Assembly: GCA_023091735.1 (NCBI GenBank)
Contig: JALKBU010000014.1
Coordinates: forward strand, 62,001 to 126,000
DNA length: 64,000 nt
Reading direction: 5' to 3'
Source of the DNA: Trichomonas tenax
Lineage: Eukaryota; Parabasalia; Trichomonadida; Trichomonadidae
The notes beneath the pieces are model-generated. The model was not told the DNA's origin. It made no database searches and saw nothing but the letters and a program-made list of their open reading frames with translations. Position 1 is the stretch's first letter; every line of letters begins with the position of its first letter. This document shows, in pieces, positions 49,534 to 62,279 of the stretch. The position numbers were made by a program, and so were the translations under genes.

Positions 49534-52500
49534 TCATGGCTCAACGAGATATGTGAACATCTTTCCTCCTTTAACATCAATCTCGCCACGTTCTCTGATG
49601 TCAAATTGTTGACCATAAATAAGCTCATAAACAGGTCATGAGATGTGAACTTTCATTGCAACGCCATGATGTTCCATTTGGTGTGCGATGTTAATTGATG
49701 GGCCTAATATTTCAAATGTTGGCTTTTCTGTACCGATAACACCTGCGACAATTGGATCGCCTATGTTGATACCAACTCTGATTTCTCAAGTTTTCGTTTT
49801 CCTGTTCATCAATTTCCAACAACTTCTTGATAACTAAGCAACCGAAGTCGACAACTTCCTTAACGTGAACAGCTGGTTGATTGACTTCATCGAAGATACC
49901 ACCTGCAGCCATGTAGCAGTCACTGATGCATTTGATCTTTGTCATTGACTTGTGTGCATTTGTGATGGCATCGAACTGCAAATGAAATATTCTTTTCTCC
50001 TGCTTGAACTCTTGGAAAAAGTGATGCTGGAAGAATTGAGGTCAACATTGCATCAGATTTCTTCTTTTCATCCTGAATAAGTTTCTCATGTAAGATATTC
50101 TGTGTTTCATTGGTTCCAAAGAAAATTCTTCTTCCACTTACACAAAGCAGAAGAAAATTCGATATAAAAAATGTCACTATTTTGTTTCTTATATATGACA
50201 TCAACCAAACTATTGAATATCTTTTCGAGATTATCATCAGTCTTGAATCTTGATTCATTGAAAAAATCTTTTGTTGTCATCTCTTCTGCGTCAGACTGAG
50301 AAATTCCAAACATATTGGAAAATGCTGCATTAACAGTGATTATCTTTCTTGTTTCTTCTTCTGCACCGATAACAACATCATCAAGTCTCTGAATAACTTC
50401 GTTTGAGAATGTTGTGTGTTTATCTGTTAAATCTATGAGTTTGCTCATCTCATACTTTGTCCTCGAAACTTGGTTTGCATAATATCTGAGGACATCTTTT
50501 GCATCTCTGTAGTTTCCAAAAGGATTAAGTGTGAAGCTGGGAGACAATAGTAATGGATCTTGAATCTTTGTTCCTGGATTATAAGGATCATCATGTTGAA
50601 TGAAAAGGAATTTTCCAACATATCATGTGAGAATAGATAAAGTATTTTTTGTATGCGCGATACCAGTAATAATAGAGACTGGTTTTTCAAGTTCTTTCTT
50701 GAACGAGAAAATATTTGCTAAAATAAGTGGAATCAATAAAAGAACAATGAAACAGCAAATTGTTGACCAAATAATGAACCATATTCCCGGAACTTTGTGT
50801 TGATCAATGCGCTTTGATATTGTTTCGATTGATTCAATGTTCAAATTGTCTTCAACGAATGGCATCTTGTCCAAATGATTCTGATTCATTAAGAGCTTTT
50901 TCACTTAATGAACTATCAGTTGCAATATTGCAATACTCAGGAAGATTTGGAAATGCAGAGAGACCTAAGTCATGTATTGCATCTGATGTAACATTGATGC
51001 CTCTCTGCAACTTAAAGAGCTTTTCTATTGCACTTTTTGCAGCGATTTGTTCACATTTGATTTCATTAAGGAAAAGAACATTCTGACGGCCGACAAATCT
51101 GTTGTTTGGATACTGCATCAATAAATGGGACATTTCAACTTCGCAGTCATCAACAGAATCTTTTGCACGTTTAATCGAAGAATTCATTTCATTAACATTG
51201 CCTTGGAAGATTAAATCCCATACATTTCGCAGTCTTGCTTTGGTCTTATTGAAGAGCTTTGTGAGCTTTGATATTTTGTTCTTCAATTGTTGCGTATTTT
51301 TTATTTCTCTTGTTTTTAATATGTAACCTGTACTATTAAGTATGACACATTTTAATACTGTATTCTTTGTTTTCATTTGGGATACATATTGAGCGATTAA
51401 TCCCAATTGATTGATCTGTTCCGGATAAATTGCAACAAACTTTGCGTAAAGTGACAAAACATCAGGCGCATCTTTCCATTCACCTACAGTAAGTTCGAAA
51501 TATCTGAATGATAAGCACAAAGGATGAGAATGTGAGAAACCTGTTGATAACTTCTGTTTAAATTTGGGAATTGATATAACAGTGATGTCATTTGTGTCTT
51601 TTATCTCATCAAGAAGTCGAAGCTCTCTGTGTTGTTTCTGTCTTATGTCTAAATAAATTAATACAAAAATAAATACGGCAACAATAAGGAAAACAGCGAA
51701 GAATTGAGCGTCACAGGAATCTCTTGTGAAGATTGAATAAAGATTTGCACCACAAAGTATCATTCCAAGAATACTTCCAGATAAAATCATCACTTGATGA
51801 AAAGTTTGAATGTAAGTGCCACATCTGAAGACTGTAGTAGCACTGAAAACGTTTAAAAGGAATGATACGACCATGCAACCAGCTGAATAATAGCGCTGTA
51901 AGTTTGTAGTTAAAGCGGAACAAAAAGTAACGACTACAGTTGTTATCAAGAGTTTTGTCTGTGGGAAACCTTCAACAGCAGCGAATGAACAAGGTCCGAA
52001 CACCAATGCTTTAGTGTAAGCACGAATAATTATCCACAACCAAAATAGAATCGTGACAAATGAATAAGCGATGGCAACAACATTGATGACATTGACTTCA
52101 AGAGTAACTCTTATGTTTTCTGAAAGTATCTGGGCTGCATATTGCGCTGAAACAGGCAATAATAAAAATGGATCAATTTCCATGAAGATACTGAGGACAA
52201 TGGTGGATACCTTAGGAACCTTAGATGTGGAGATGTATGAAAACGCAGTGAAAATCAGATAAAACGCAAAAAAGAATTAATTAAAACCGAATTAACGACA
52301 TAAAGGAAGAAATAACCATTACCACATCGATATTCGACAAGAACTATATGAAAAAGGACGGTTATAATACTCATTACGTTATATGTTAGCGTTTTTGGCT
52401 TAAAAGCGTTATGATTTGCTGCCATGAAAGATCCTCCAATCAACTGGAAGAATCTAAAGAACGTAACTATGTTATATACCATCGGCATCTTAGGGGCATC

Positions 52501-52641
52501 TATGTCAAAGTAGTTATACAAGCCAATCAAAGAATCAATTACCCTATCAGTCAATAGGATGTCTATCAGACCATCATACCTTGACATCTACGATACAGTA
52601 ATGTTCGATATCATGGACGTGGTCGATTCGTTCTCCTCCAT
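49534..52641 (-). pseudogene. Multi-pass PAS / adenylyl cyclase gene, broken
   Basis: The ancestral protein reads from the ATG at 52641 (MEENESTTSMISNITVS), then an in-frame TAG at 52588-52590, a first group of membrane helices (LLTDRVIDSLIGLYNYFDI), a frameshift near 52270, many further helices (to about 51600), a long cytosolic helical region, a PAS domain (IITVNAAFSNMFGISQSDAEEMT), the linker ILPASLFPRVQAGEKNISFAV, and a class III cyclase domain (TKIKCISDCYMAAGGIFDE, PTFEILGPSINIAHQMEHHGV, GEIDVKGGKMFTYLVEP). The segment between ISFAV and the FDAI strand, which should hold the first metal-binding Asp, is missing. Several frameshifts and a TGA after KVHIS add to the damage. Trichomonads have large families of such proteins. 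Confidence 0.85.
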
Positions 52642-52649
52642 TTGTATAA

Positions 52650-52659
52650 AGTGAAATGA
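52650..52659 (-). promoter_or_regulatory. Preserved Inr of the cyclase pseudogene
   Basis: TCATT (+1 at 52657) and the adjoining TCACT (+1 at 52652) lie 16 and 11 bases before the ATG at 52641. Transcription could thus still start although the reading frame is broken. Confidence 0.5.
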
Positions 52660-53963
52660 AGTTTCAATATCTTTATGCTCATAAATGAAAAGATGTTTAA
52701 CATAACCTATATAACAATATTTTGCGTTGACCGAAAATCATTTTATACAAACGTTCATGTTTGAAATAATTGATTATGGGCCTCAAAATGTGAAAAGTTA
52801 GGTTCTGAGGATTGAGGGGACGTAAAAATTGTGAATAAGACCTAATTAATAGCTTATAATGATGGGAATAACATAGAGAAGAACAAGAGAACAATAAGCG
52901 TTTATTTTACAAATCATCTTTTCAATTTAAATTTCTGTTTTATATTAACAAGAATATCTTGATTTATGGACTTTGCAGAGCATTACCTATCTCTATCGAA
53001 CATTTTTATGCATTATTCATCACTCAATTGCGTTGTGCTCTGTGTGTTATTCTCCCAAAAATAATGATGATTCTTTTTTGAGCTAAATTTGAAAAGTTTA
53101 TTAAATTGAGAATAACACACAGAGCTTATGTGTGAACACTTGGAATACTTTTTTTCAAAAAAGCATATTTGTGATTAGATTTACCTATTTATCATCGACA
53201 ACAGCCTATTTTACGTTATAAAAATGCTATACAATGGTAATATAATATATTATAATGAGTAAAGCACATCATGGCAAATCAATGTTTTTGATGCAAGATA
53301 TATCTAATATTTTAATGAAATATAGACTTTGTTAGCTAATTCTTTAATATATCATGCACAACATGATTTTGCACATTGGGGTTCAATAACGTAGCAAAAA
53401 GTTAATCCAGTGAGTTAAAAAACGAGTTTCGCCGACTTTGCGTATAAAAATTTAATTGTCCCAACATTACAATTAAATTTGATCTTCATTATATCAATAA
53501 CAAAACTATTTTTCGCCGGAAAGCAATTGAGATGATTGATTCCAAAGAAGTAAATTTTCAGATTTATGATAAATAAGATATCTTTGATCATTCCATATAC
53601 TGCTGATTGAATATGTCGCTGCATATGTTCCTGTTCTGTTTAAAACGCCTTCAAAAAGAGTATTTTCTTTCGGTGTAATGAACAATTGACATTGAAAAAA
53701 AATGAAAACCAAGCAAATGAAGTGTTTACAAAAACCTTACACAGAAGAACTAATAATAGATAACAGTTGTATCTTCAAACTACAAATCTCGGAGTCTTAT
53801 TTTTTAATGCCTACGCATGTGTTTACAATCCCATTCATAAGATTAAGTGTGTTTTATAGATAACGTTATTTTAAAGTTACATGTTTTTACTAGGATGGAT
53901 AATAACAATTCCTTTGCTTCAAATTTTATAACATAATTAATAATTACAAACAAATAAGATTTG
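52660..53963. other. Intergenic DNA with hairpin and possible gene remnant
   Basis: It holds the 18-base inverted repeat at 53037-53125. A minus-strand frame at 53506-53712 (NRTGTYAATYSISSIWNDQRYLIYH) looks coding-like but has no ATG-led gene around it and no recognised family; it may be a remnant. Confidence 0.45.
53037..53125. repeat. Perfect 18-bp inverted repeat (isolated hairpin)
   Basis: GCTCTGTGTGTTATTCTC at 53037-53054 is complemented exactly at 53108-53125, with a 53-base loop. It is not near a called gene and not related in sequence to the other hairpins. Confidence 0.8.
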
Positions 53964-55859
53964 TTAGCCATTCATTTCATTCCTTCGTTTATTAGTTAGC
54001 TGTTCTCGAAAATAAAGATAGCAGCTGCCTAATGTTCGAGGATATTTTCGGACAACAAACTGCTGGGGTGGAGTAGAAGAACTGCACATATTATATTCAT
54101 TACATGACCAAAATATGATATGATGTTTCCCTTCGTTAAGAATTTCTGGAAGCTCCAATTCGGAAATGAATGTTTGATTTGTAATTTGGTTAATCAAAAC
54201 AGTGCGCAGGCTTTCATTAATTAAATTATCTATTGAATAATAAATTGTAACATTTTTGCCGACATTTAAATCGCTGACATTCCCACTAATGTTGATCTTA
54301 GGCCTGAAATATAGAATGTATTTTGTTTGAGAAATATTGTCGATAGTAATATTTGGAGCGCAATATTGATAATTAAAGCTAATTGATGTTGAGGCTGATA
54401 ATGAATCCGTGTCCACAACTCGAAATGTCAATGTATTTTGTCCATTGTTGAGATTTGTTGAAAAATTCTTTGTAAACTGAAAATTGGAAGAACTTATTGG
54501 TATATCATATGGAAGCAATTTTTCAGAATCATCATTAAATTTATAATATAATAAAAATCTTGATAGTTCGTCATTATCTGAAATTCTCAGTTGGACTTGA
54601 ATGCTAGAGTCACTAATCTGGAAATATGAATTTTGATTTGTTGAAGCTGTAATTTGTGGGTTTGAATATATCAATGTGAATGTATAACTGAATGCATTTT
54701 TATATTTATAATATGAAATGTTAAGCGTGTGGGATCCATTTGATAAAGATCTGCCAAAAGATTTCTCAATTATGATTGATGAATAAAATGATTTCGTACA
54801 ACTTTGTGATGTTTCAGTCAAACTGTCAATTCTTGTATTGATTGAAAAATCTCTCAAACTGAATATTCTTGCATAACATCTGATGTACACTGTACTATCT
54901 GTCGTGCGATATATAACTGAACTTGGTTCTTGGATGATCTTCATAATTGGCGTTGAAATAAATGAAGATAATCTAACATAATTAGAAAAGAATTGATTTT
55001 CATTTTGACAATAGAATTTTATTGAATATAAAGATTCTTCAAGATATGACTCAGAAAATGTGATTGTTGTTGATATCGATTTCCCTGATGAAATGTAAAT
55101 AGAATTTCCTTTATCATTTGTATAATACAATTTGATTGAAGATGAAGAACTATCACTGTCAGTTATCGAAGCTGAAATTGGGATTCTTATTGACGATTCG
55201 TATAAACTAACTGATGAATATGCTATTGAACTCATTGATAAAGAAGGCTTAGATATTGTTGGAGAAGAAGATGGAGAAGAAGCAAAAGAAAATGTTATTG
55301 TTTGTCCAGGTGTGATTAGCCGATCTTTCCAACTAAATGCAATTCCTGAATCTGTCCCAGTGAGTGTCGTTCTGCTCCCATCATTAAAAAGATTGGAAGT
55401 GCGAGAACTATATATCCCATACCAATATGTATCAACGTCAATTCCTCCAAGTCCTCGAAAAATAAATGATGTAACTTTTCCATATGAAGAACTACACCTA
55501 TCTCTCATATAAAAACCGCTATCAATTCCATTATTAACAATGTTTCCGATTTCTGCAGTGTCGCAATTATCTATTTGAATATCAGCATGAGTAGCGATTG
55601 ATATTCTATGGTCAATATTATCATTATTTGTCACTTTATATGCAACATTAGCAAAAGAGTTCGAACTCCCTGATGATATAATTATTTCCAGATAACAATT
55701 TCTTAAATTAGATTTATGGTTTGTACTCCCATTAACATATTCTTGATAGCTATCGACTTTAAATACAGTATAATAGCCAACGTCACCATATGTAGTTTTG
55801 CATCTATCAATACGAATATTGAAATTTGCATGAGAAGCCAAAAAAACTTCAACACCCAT
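53964..55859 (-). CDS. Beta-sandwich (Ig-like) repeat protein, possibly truncated at both ends
   Basis: A protein of 631 residues. Residues about 1-210 form one domain (MGVEVFLASHANFNIRIDRC...SGIAFSWKDRLITPGQTITFSFA) resembling the lead domain of a large trichomonad protein family. A Ser/Pro linker and four or more Ig-like or PKD-like beta-sandwich repeats follow, with strand pattern IRIPISASITDSDSSSSSIKLYYT. Similar repeats occur in surface and parasite adhesion-type proteins, but there is no signal peptide or membrane helix here. The last residues (RKYPRTLGSCYLYFREQL) look like the start of a Pro/Thr-rich stalk that has slipped frame. It could therefore be a recently truncated gene. The ATG at 55859 has no clear Inr. 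Confidence 0.65.
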   Translation of the reverse strand: MGVEVFLASHANFNIRIDRCKTTYGDVGYYTVFKVDSYQEYVNGSTNHKSNLRNCYLEIIISSGSSNSFANVAYKVTNNDNIDHRISIATHADIQIDNCDTAEIGNIVNNGIDSGFYMRDRCSSSYGKVTSFIFRGLGGIDVDTYWYGIYSSRTSNLFNDGSRTTLTGTDSGIAFSWKDRLITPGQTITFSFASSPSSSPTISKPSLSMSSIAYSSVSLYESSIRIPISASITDSDSSSSSIKLYYTNDKGNSIYISSGKSISTTITFSESYLEESLYSIKFYCQNENQFFSNYVRLSSFISTPIMKIIQEPSSVIYRTTDSTVYIRCYARIFSLRDFSINTRIDSLTETSQSCTKSFYSSIIIEKSFGRSLSNGSHTLNISYYKYKNAFSYTFTLIYSNPQITASTNQNSYFQISDSSIQVQLRISDNDELSRFLLYYKFNDDSEKLLPYDIPISSSNFQFTKNFSTNLNNGQNTLTFRVVDTDSLSASTSISFNYQYCAPNITIDNISQTKYILYFRPKINISGNVSDLNVGKNVTIYYSIDNLINESLRTVLINQITNQTFISELELPEILNEGKHHIIFWSCNEYNMCSSSTPPQQFVVRKYPRTLGSCYLYFREQLTNKRRNEMNG

Positions 55860-56403
55860 TTAAACGACTATCATGATTTCTGAGATTTACAAATAGTTGA
55901 AACGTACAACTTCGTAATGTTGATAGTTGAATCAAATTGGAGTCACATTTATTGTAAGATTTTTGTGTCAAAACATGTCTCTTCAAAATCGCATATTTTT
56001 AAACACCATCGAATCCCTATAATAAAACCATAATAATTTTTTCTCTCAAAATTGTGAATTTTCATCGCCTATTCATATCTTTCAAGATGAAAAAATTTCT
56101 CCTGACAGTTAAGAAAAAAATCCAGTCATATTTTTTATTTCAAAATAATTTTATTCTGCCCACCACTACTGTTGCAATAATGAATTACTTGACGTCCCAT
56201 ATATCATTGTTACGTGGGTTATTTCTACCAATGATGATAAAAAATTAAAAATAACGAGATAAAATCAAAATAATATTACATATTGCTGGTATTATCATTT
56301 ACTACGTTGCCAGTGCTCTCTAACGATATCAAGCTACAAAATTATATCACAAATAAATTATTTTCAAGAAAAGAACAATTTATTAAAATATAAACAAGAT
56401 ATT
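55860..56403. other. AT-rich intergenic DNA
   Basis: Nothing recognisable is seen in about 540 bases. Confidence 0.5.
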
Positions 56404-58047
56404 TCAAAGTAACTTAATTAAAGCTTTCATTGTCTTAGCGAAATCACGACCATTCTCTTCGTATTTTGTAACAATTAATGATAAGTCAAATCCGATTTTA
56501 GAAAGATTTGTGAGCTCATGTCGTTCTTCGTTAGTGTAATTTTCGTTCAATCCTAAAGTGAATTCATCATCTTCACGATTTCTAAGTTGTTCTACGTTTT
56601 GGCGAAGAAGTTTCATTCTTCGGACTCTTCCGAACTTCATTTGAGTGAACTCTTCATTCACTTCTTCTTCCTCCATCTCCTGTGCACTCTCATTGATACT
56701 TGCAAGTCTTTCTGGCGTAAGCTTGACTCTAGGAAGATTAATTTCTGGTTCTTGTGATTCACTGCCTTCATTGTTGTCATCTGACTCATCATTTTTATTG
56801 TTATCGTCTCTGAGACCGAAGAGCCTGCTGATTCTTGATATTTCGTCAGTAAAGGCATTATCTGCTGCAGGGATTTTCTTGATATCGTCCAAAAGCTTTG
56901 CTATGAAAGCCAATGGTTTAGACATCTTTTTGTTATTACGCTTCGCGTTGCAAATCTTTTCAAGTATTTGAACGAACGGAGTGTCCATTATTTCTTTGTT
57001 GGGGAATATGGTATTGTGATTTGGATCTGAATCTATTGCTTCGTTGTTTAAGAAGTATCTGGTGACGATTTCTAACGTATTGCCGAATTCTTCAGGTAGT
57101 TCTTCAGAATCATTTTGATTTTGCTCTGTATTTTTGTTTTCTTCATTTGGCTTTGGTTCTGCATTCTCATCGATAGTAAGTATATCATCGTTTTGGTTTT
57201 CTTCTGCATTTTGAGGTTGATTTTCTTTTTGACTTTCGTTAGTTTCAGTATTTTGTTGATTTTGAGCTTGATTTTCGTTTGGCTGATCATTCGCGTTTTG
57301 AATTTGAACTATTTCTGCGTTAACTGGATTTTCATTATTAATTTCGTTATTTTGAACAATGTGTTCGTTAACTTGTACATTCTGTTCAGCATTGGCCATT
57401 TCCGCGTCAACACCTTCGTTTTGAAGCTCCTGTCGCAAAATTAATCGAGCATTCTCACTGACCACTGAAACAAGTGTTGGAATTTCATCCTCTGGATTGA
57501 TTTTCACGCGTTTTGGTTTCTTTCGCTCCCTGAAAACAAGAGCAGGAGCTTGAATATCTGTTAAAATTGTTGGAAGTTGAATATTATCAATTAATTCTAC
57601 CTCTGGCTGCTCCTCTTCCTCGTATTTGCCAATAAATTCAACGTGCTCGTCGTAACTTGAGAAATTTTCTTCTTTTTCAATTGGATGATAAGGTGTTTTT
57701 TGTGCTTTTTTATCTTTGTACGCTTTGCATTTTCCGTATTTAATCGTTTCGTATGAGAATTGAGAGAAAGGATATTCTAAATAATCAAATGCATTTTCTA
57801 AACTGAGAATTCTTGGGGATAATTCTGATTCGAGGACAGCAATGAGTGGATTATCATCATTAATCCTGTCTACATCTACAATATCTGTATCTTTCAGGTC
57901 TTTTTGATCCAAATATAAAGTTATAACCTCATCCTTGAATTTTGGAATATCTTTGATACTGTCGATGATATACTGACAAGTATTGGATTCCGTTGAATCT
58001 ATTTCGAAAGTACTTCCATCAAGAGAAGTTAATTTAATTTTACTCAT
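56404..58047 (-). CDS. Putative UBL/UBA-type protein with disordered Asn/Gln/Glu-rich middle
   Basis: A protein of 547 residues. Residues about 3-73 could form a ubiquitin-like fold (IKLTSLDGSTFEIDS...YIIDSIKDIP...ITLYLDQKDLKDTDIV). Residues about 210-320 are a disordered Asn/Gln/Glu tract. The C-terminal 40 residues (HELTNLSKIGFDLSLIVTKYEENGRDFAKTMKALIKLL) match the shape of a UBA domain (L..IGFD...V...YE.NGRD...T...L). UBL-UBA proteins shuttle ubiquitinated cargo to the proteasome; the call rests on pattern and is uncertain. A basic patch (RERKKPKRVKI) could be nuclear targeting. A TGACATGTAAA motif (58172-58182) lies 125 bases upstream. Confidence 0.55.
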   Translation of the reverse strand: MSKIKLTSLDGSTFEIDSTESNTCQYIIDSIKDIPKFKDEVITLYLDQKDLKDTDIVDVDRINDDNPLIAVLESELSPRILSLENAFDYLEYPFSQFSYETIKYGKCKAYKDKKAQKTPYHPIEKEENFSSYDEHVEFIGKYEEEEQPEVELIDNIQLPTILTDIQAPALVFRERKKPKRVKINPEDEIPTLVSVVSENARLILRQELQNEGVDAEMANAEQNVQVNEHIVQNNEINNENPVNAEIVQIQNANDQPNENQAQNQQNTETNESQKENQPQNAEENQNDDILTIDENAEPKPNEENKNTEQNQNDSEELPEEFGNTLEIVTRYFLNNEAIDSDPNHNTIFPNKEIMDTPFVQILEKICNAKRNNKKMSKPLAFIAKLLDDIKKIPAADNAFTDEISRISRLFGLRDDNNKNDESDDNNEGSESQEPEINLPRVKLTPERLASINESAQEMEEEEVNEEFTQMKFGRVRRMKLLRQNVEQLRNREDDEFTLGLNENYTNEERHELTNLSKIGFDLSLIVTKYEENGRDFAKTMKALIKLL

Positions 58048-58171
58048 TTTTGTTTTTTGGTTCGAACAATAAAAACAATATATATAAGGGGATTTGAATA
58101 TTTTAAAAGGGGTTTTAGAATGGGGTCGTGGAAAATTAAAAAGGAGCTATTATTCAATAACTTTTTGCGTT

Positions 58172-58182
58172 TGACATGTAAA
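58172..58182 (-). promoter_or_regulatory. TTTACATGTCA site
   Basis: An exact TGACATGTAAA on the plus strand, reading TTTACATGTCA on the strand of the gene at 56404-58047, 125-135 bases before its ATG. Confidence 0.4.
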
Positions 58183-61100
58183 TATATATTTTGCTTTGTA
58201 ATTTTGAAATGTTTCTCCTTCAAAGATCAGCATCAAAGACGAAATGCAGCATTTAGAGAGAGCTCCAATCTCACTGGATGACGGCTAATAGCTCTTCAAA
58301 TCATTTCGAAAGAATGAACGAATTATGTCAAAATCAAACAAAATAAAGCGATTTTTTAAAATGTAAAGATACCTTACACTGACTTTGCCTTATACATAAA
58401 TCATTCATCAACTATTCATTAATCTAAACATGTAAGGACTACGAATTTTGATTTTATTTTCTTCCTACAACGAATTTTGAGCTATCAAAGCAGTTTGTAT
58501 TTAATTGAAATCGAGAATTGTTTATGGCTTAGTCTGAAATGCATCTTCAATCAAAATATTATTCCATTATATTTTTATCTCTTGTTTAGAATATGTAATG
58601 AATGAGCATCTCCTCTAAAATAGTCTCAGCATTAAAATCTCACTATATATAGTCTGATCATATTTTCCAGATGAATTTGGAGGTATTATCTGAGAGATAG
58701 TCTTTAGATCGCGAGGCGCAGGAAATAATTGACTAGAAAAAGCATGGAATGCCTCTTGTAGCAAAGCTTTGCTAAAATAAAAAAAAACAAATTACGCATG
58801 CAAAAAATCCAAATCAACACACAAGATTTATTAACCCAGTCAATATCTGCATTGTTCATTGTCCCAATTTGATCGAGACCATATTATTTCAATGTTAGAA
58901 AATTGATATGAAAATTTATAAAGAATCAATGTGCAGATAATAGAAAGATACTCCATCTGAATATATTTATCAAGTCCTGTACCTACTTTTTGGAGGTTTT
59001 TTTTCTAAATAAACAAAATCTACTAAATTTCGGGTATTTAATGATATCCATGAATTAACTCTTCACTACGCAATAGATCAATTATTTTTAAGCTTAAAAT
59101 ATGTATAAATTACCGAGATATCAAATCTAAACTCAATATTATCAGGTAATTCATTAAGTCACTATGATATTCGTGAAAACTCAGATCTGCAGAGTCTAAT
59201 TATAAGATAAGAAACTGATTTTATGAGTTTAATTTTCCGTTTAATATTAAATCAACAATTTTTAAAAAGATGAAACGCATAATATAACCAATATTTAATA
59301 AAGATTTTCATCACTGTCGCGTAGTATTACTGGGTTTTTGTACAAATTCTTATGAGATGATTGATGCCTGTAAATTTATAGCCCAATTTTTCACACTGAG
59401 CTCTGTTACATCAAATATATGCTTCACAGAGAACATTTTAATGTGTTTATCAATCAATAGAGCATAAAACATTATCTACGTTTTGATGAACTTAATCACC
59501 AATTAAACACATAAATAATTGCTGCAAACGTAATTCACATATACAATCGATGATGTTTCCCAAAGTTTTGGGGATTTAATTTCATAATTGATTTTTTGCA
59601 AAATTTATATGAATGCAAATTCTAAAAACTAAGTGAAGCATACAATAAACATCGAGATTTAATATGGGCTTTAAAGTAGGAATCCCTCAAATCATTAAAA
59701 ATAAGGAAGAATGAATGATTTGACAGCAAAATATTTACTTATCAAAAATGTAAAAAGTTTACATGGTAAATTGAAGCTTTACGTGACATTATTTGACACG
59801 TAAAAAATATGACATTGAAAATAATTTGACTTTTTAACTCTTCCACCAATTATCATTTCAGTACTGCTCTATAAATCAATGAATAAAAATATAAATTTAA
59901 CAAAATGGAGAAGGGAGACACCGAAAAATAATGGGGTTTTTGCAGAAATTTTGAATATTTGGATTTTTCATGAGATATAATAGCTATTAAAGGGATAACA
60001 GATTATTTGAAAAGGGTAAATTTTGTCAAATCACCATTTCACTTTTGGGCGAAAAGTGACATTTCAAATGTTTAAAGATACATCATTTTTTCAAGGTAAA
60101 TCATAATGATTCAGCTATTGTATGTATAATCCAAATTATTTCTCATCAATTCCTTAGATATAAAATTATAACAAAATATATTTAGAATTTGTGGCTTAAT
60201 TTCAGGCTACATCGATAGTAAATCTACAGCATACTTGATTGATAACAGAAGTTTCAAAAATCTATTGGAATCGTTTAAAAGATGAACTCAGGATGGAAAT
60301 AGATCAAAAGCTGTCATGCCTCTGATTTTCACACATATTGCAGACAAATGATGTATGATATTATAACTAAAAGACAAAAAAATATATCTCGGACAAAATC
60401 AAAGTCTAATAAAAATCCAAGATTCTCAATATTTAAGCGAAAAAAATTATTGGAACATAACGCCACAACACACATCTTTTGGAAGTCTAATTGTGGAGTT
60501 CTGGTGCTCGAGGCCTCCATAGGGGAAAAATCGTCACCTTTGATTCATGGGGTACACTTTTTGCTTGCCAGAACAGGCCCGGACGGTTATTTTACATCGA
60601 TATTGAATTAAAAATGATCGTTCTGGTCTAAAGTCGGGGAATGCCGACAATTATTTTTAAACGTAAGTTCATTGTAACTTGCTACACCATCATTTTCTGC
60701 GGTAGTTCACCTAATATAAAATGATGGGCAGTAACTTTGCAGTCATCCTGCATACACTGCATGCAACAGTTTCACACATCACATTCCACGAATAAGATAT
60801 CTTCGAAAAAAAGTAGTTTGAGCACAAAATTCAATCTAACCCATAACGCATACATTATCGAATATCAAATGCACAAGTAAATACGAAACAATGTTCGAAT
60901 AATAATATTGCGAAGTTTTGAAAACCTGCATTTACACAGTATGAGTACAATGTTATTTATTATTGGCTTGTGTTTAGCCAGAGTCAGACATTTGTTCAAT
61001 ATCACACTCGATATTTAATATCAAAAATTGATAAACGTATACTCTTTTTGGCCCTAAAGTTCAGTTCTCTATCTTATGCGGCACGCATGTGTATGCCATC

Positions 61101-62279
61101 GAAAAATAATATACTTTTCTGCAGTTATTTCTCATATTTAATATGCTGCGAGATCTGAAGTTTGTCTATAAGCAATTTTAATCATTTTACATGTATTTCT
61201 TAGTTTTACCTTACCTTGCCTTTGTCTCTTCTGTATAAATAAAGCATTATTATCGATAATTTTTTATTTCAACTATTTTCAATATTCACAAATACAGTTG
61301 TAAATGCTATTGGCATACATGAGTGATTACTTCTGTCAATCTGTGGTGTATACAAGTCATAAAACTATAGAAAATTATAAATGAATGAGTAAAACTTAAT
61401 ACATTCTTATTTTATTGGCATGCATGTGTTATAATATTCTTATATGTGTTGTGCAGCATGCAATTAATTGAGTCTAATATGTATATAAATATAAAATTTG
61501 CATTATTCAAGAATGTATATGAATAGTTTCATAAATCAATCATGCATAAATTCACCATGCAATTTATAATGTGATTTGTGATAATTCCGAACTTTATGAG
61601 ACAAAGCTATTTCAATTGCGCTGAATATTTGATAACAAGTGTGCGCATAGTAGGTATTACAGTTTAGTTATTACATATATTAGTGTAATACTGTAATATA
61701 TTGTTTATTCGAAGTGTATTAATGAAAATTGAAATCAACTCTTTTCAAATTCAATATCATCGTTTATTTGATAATGTGTCTGGTGTTAGAATATGATTTT
61801 ACATAGTTTTTGCGATTGTAATGAGTCTTTTTCAAAAATTAGTGGAATCAAAATGTGATTAATGATTTTTATGTGTGATATTGTATATGTTTCACTTCAT
61901 AACTATTTCTCATGATATTTCAATGACTGTGTATATATTTTTAGCCTAAATACTCTTTCTATCAATGTAAAATGCATTCTTTGTGATTGAAAAGTGACAG
62001 TGATGCGCAATTTAATCCTTATTTTTTCGCCGATTAATTTGGATTTGACTAATATGTCTATGACATAATATATCAACAAACATGTTCTCCACACTATTCT
62101 TTATGCTAAATGAATAGAATACTGTTTCTTGGTTCTATATAACGTCCAAAACACTTCCTTAAGCAAACAAAAGAAAAATAGACATTCTGTGTGTTTAAGA
62201 TGTTATACTGTTTCCAACGAGCATTCAAATAATTCTCAACATGTTCGCTTTTTTTAAGGGAGATCTTTTTTGATGCAAT
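58183..62279. other. 4 kb AT-rich gene desert
   Basis: No gene is supported. A cluster of motif variants lies at 59758-59804 (TTTACATGGTA, TTTACGTGACA, TGACACGTAAA). The 87-codon reading at 60348-60611 and smaller ones at 60970 and 61903 have no motif. Confidence 0.55.

Noticed and set aside
60348..60611. 87-codon reading with a GEKSSPLIHGV segment
   Set aside because: No family match, no initiator, and no coding continuation on either side.
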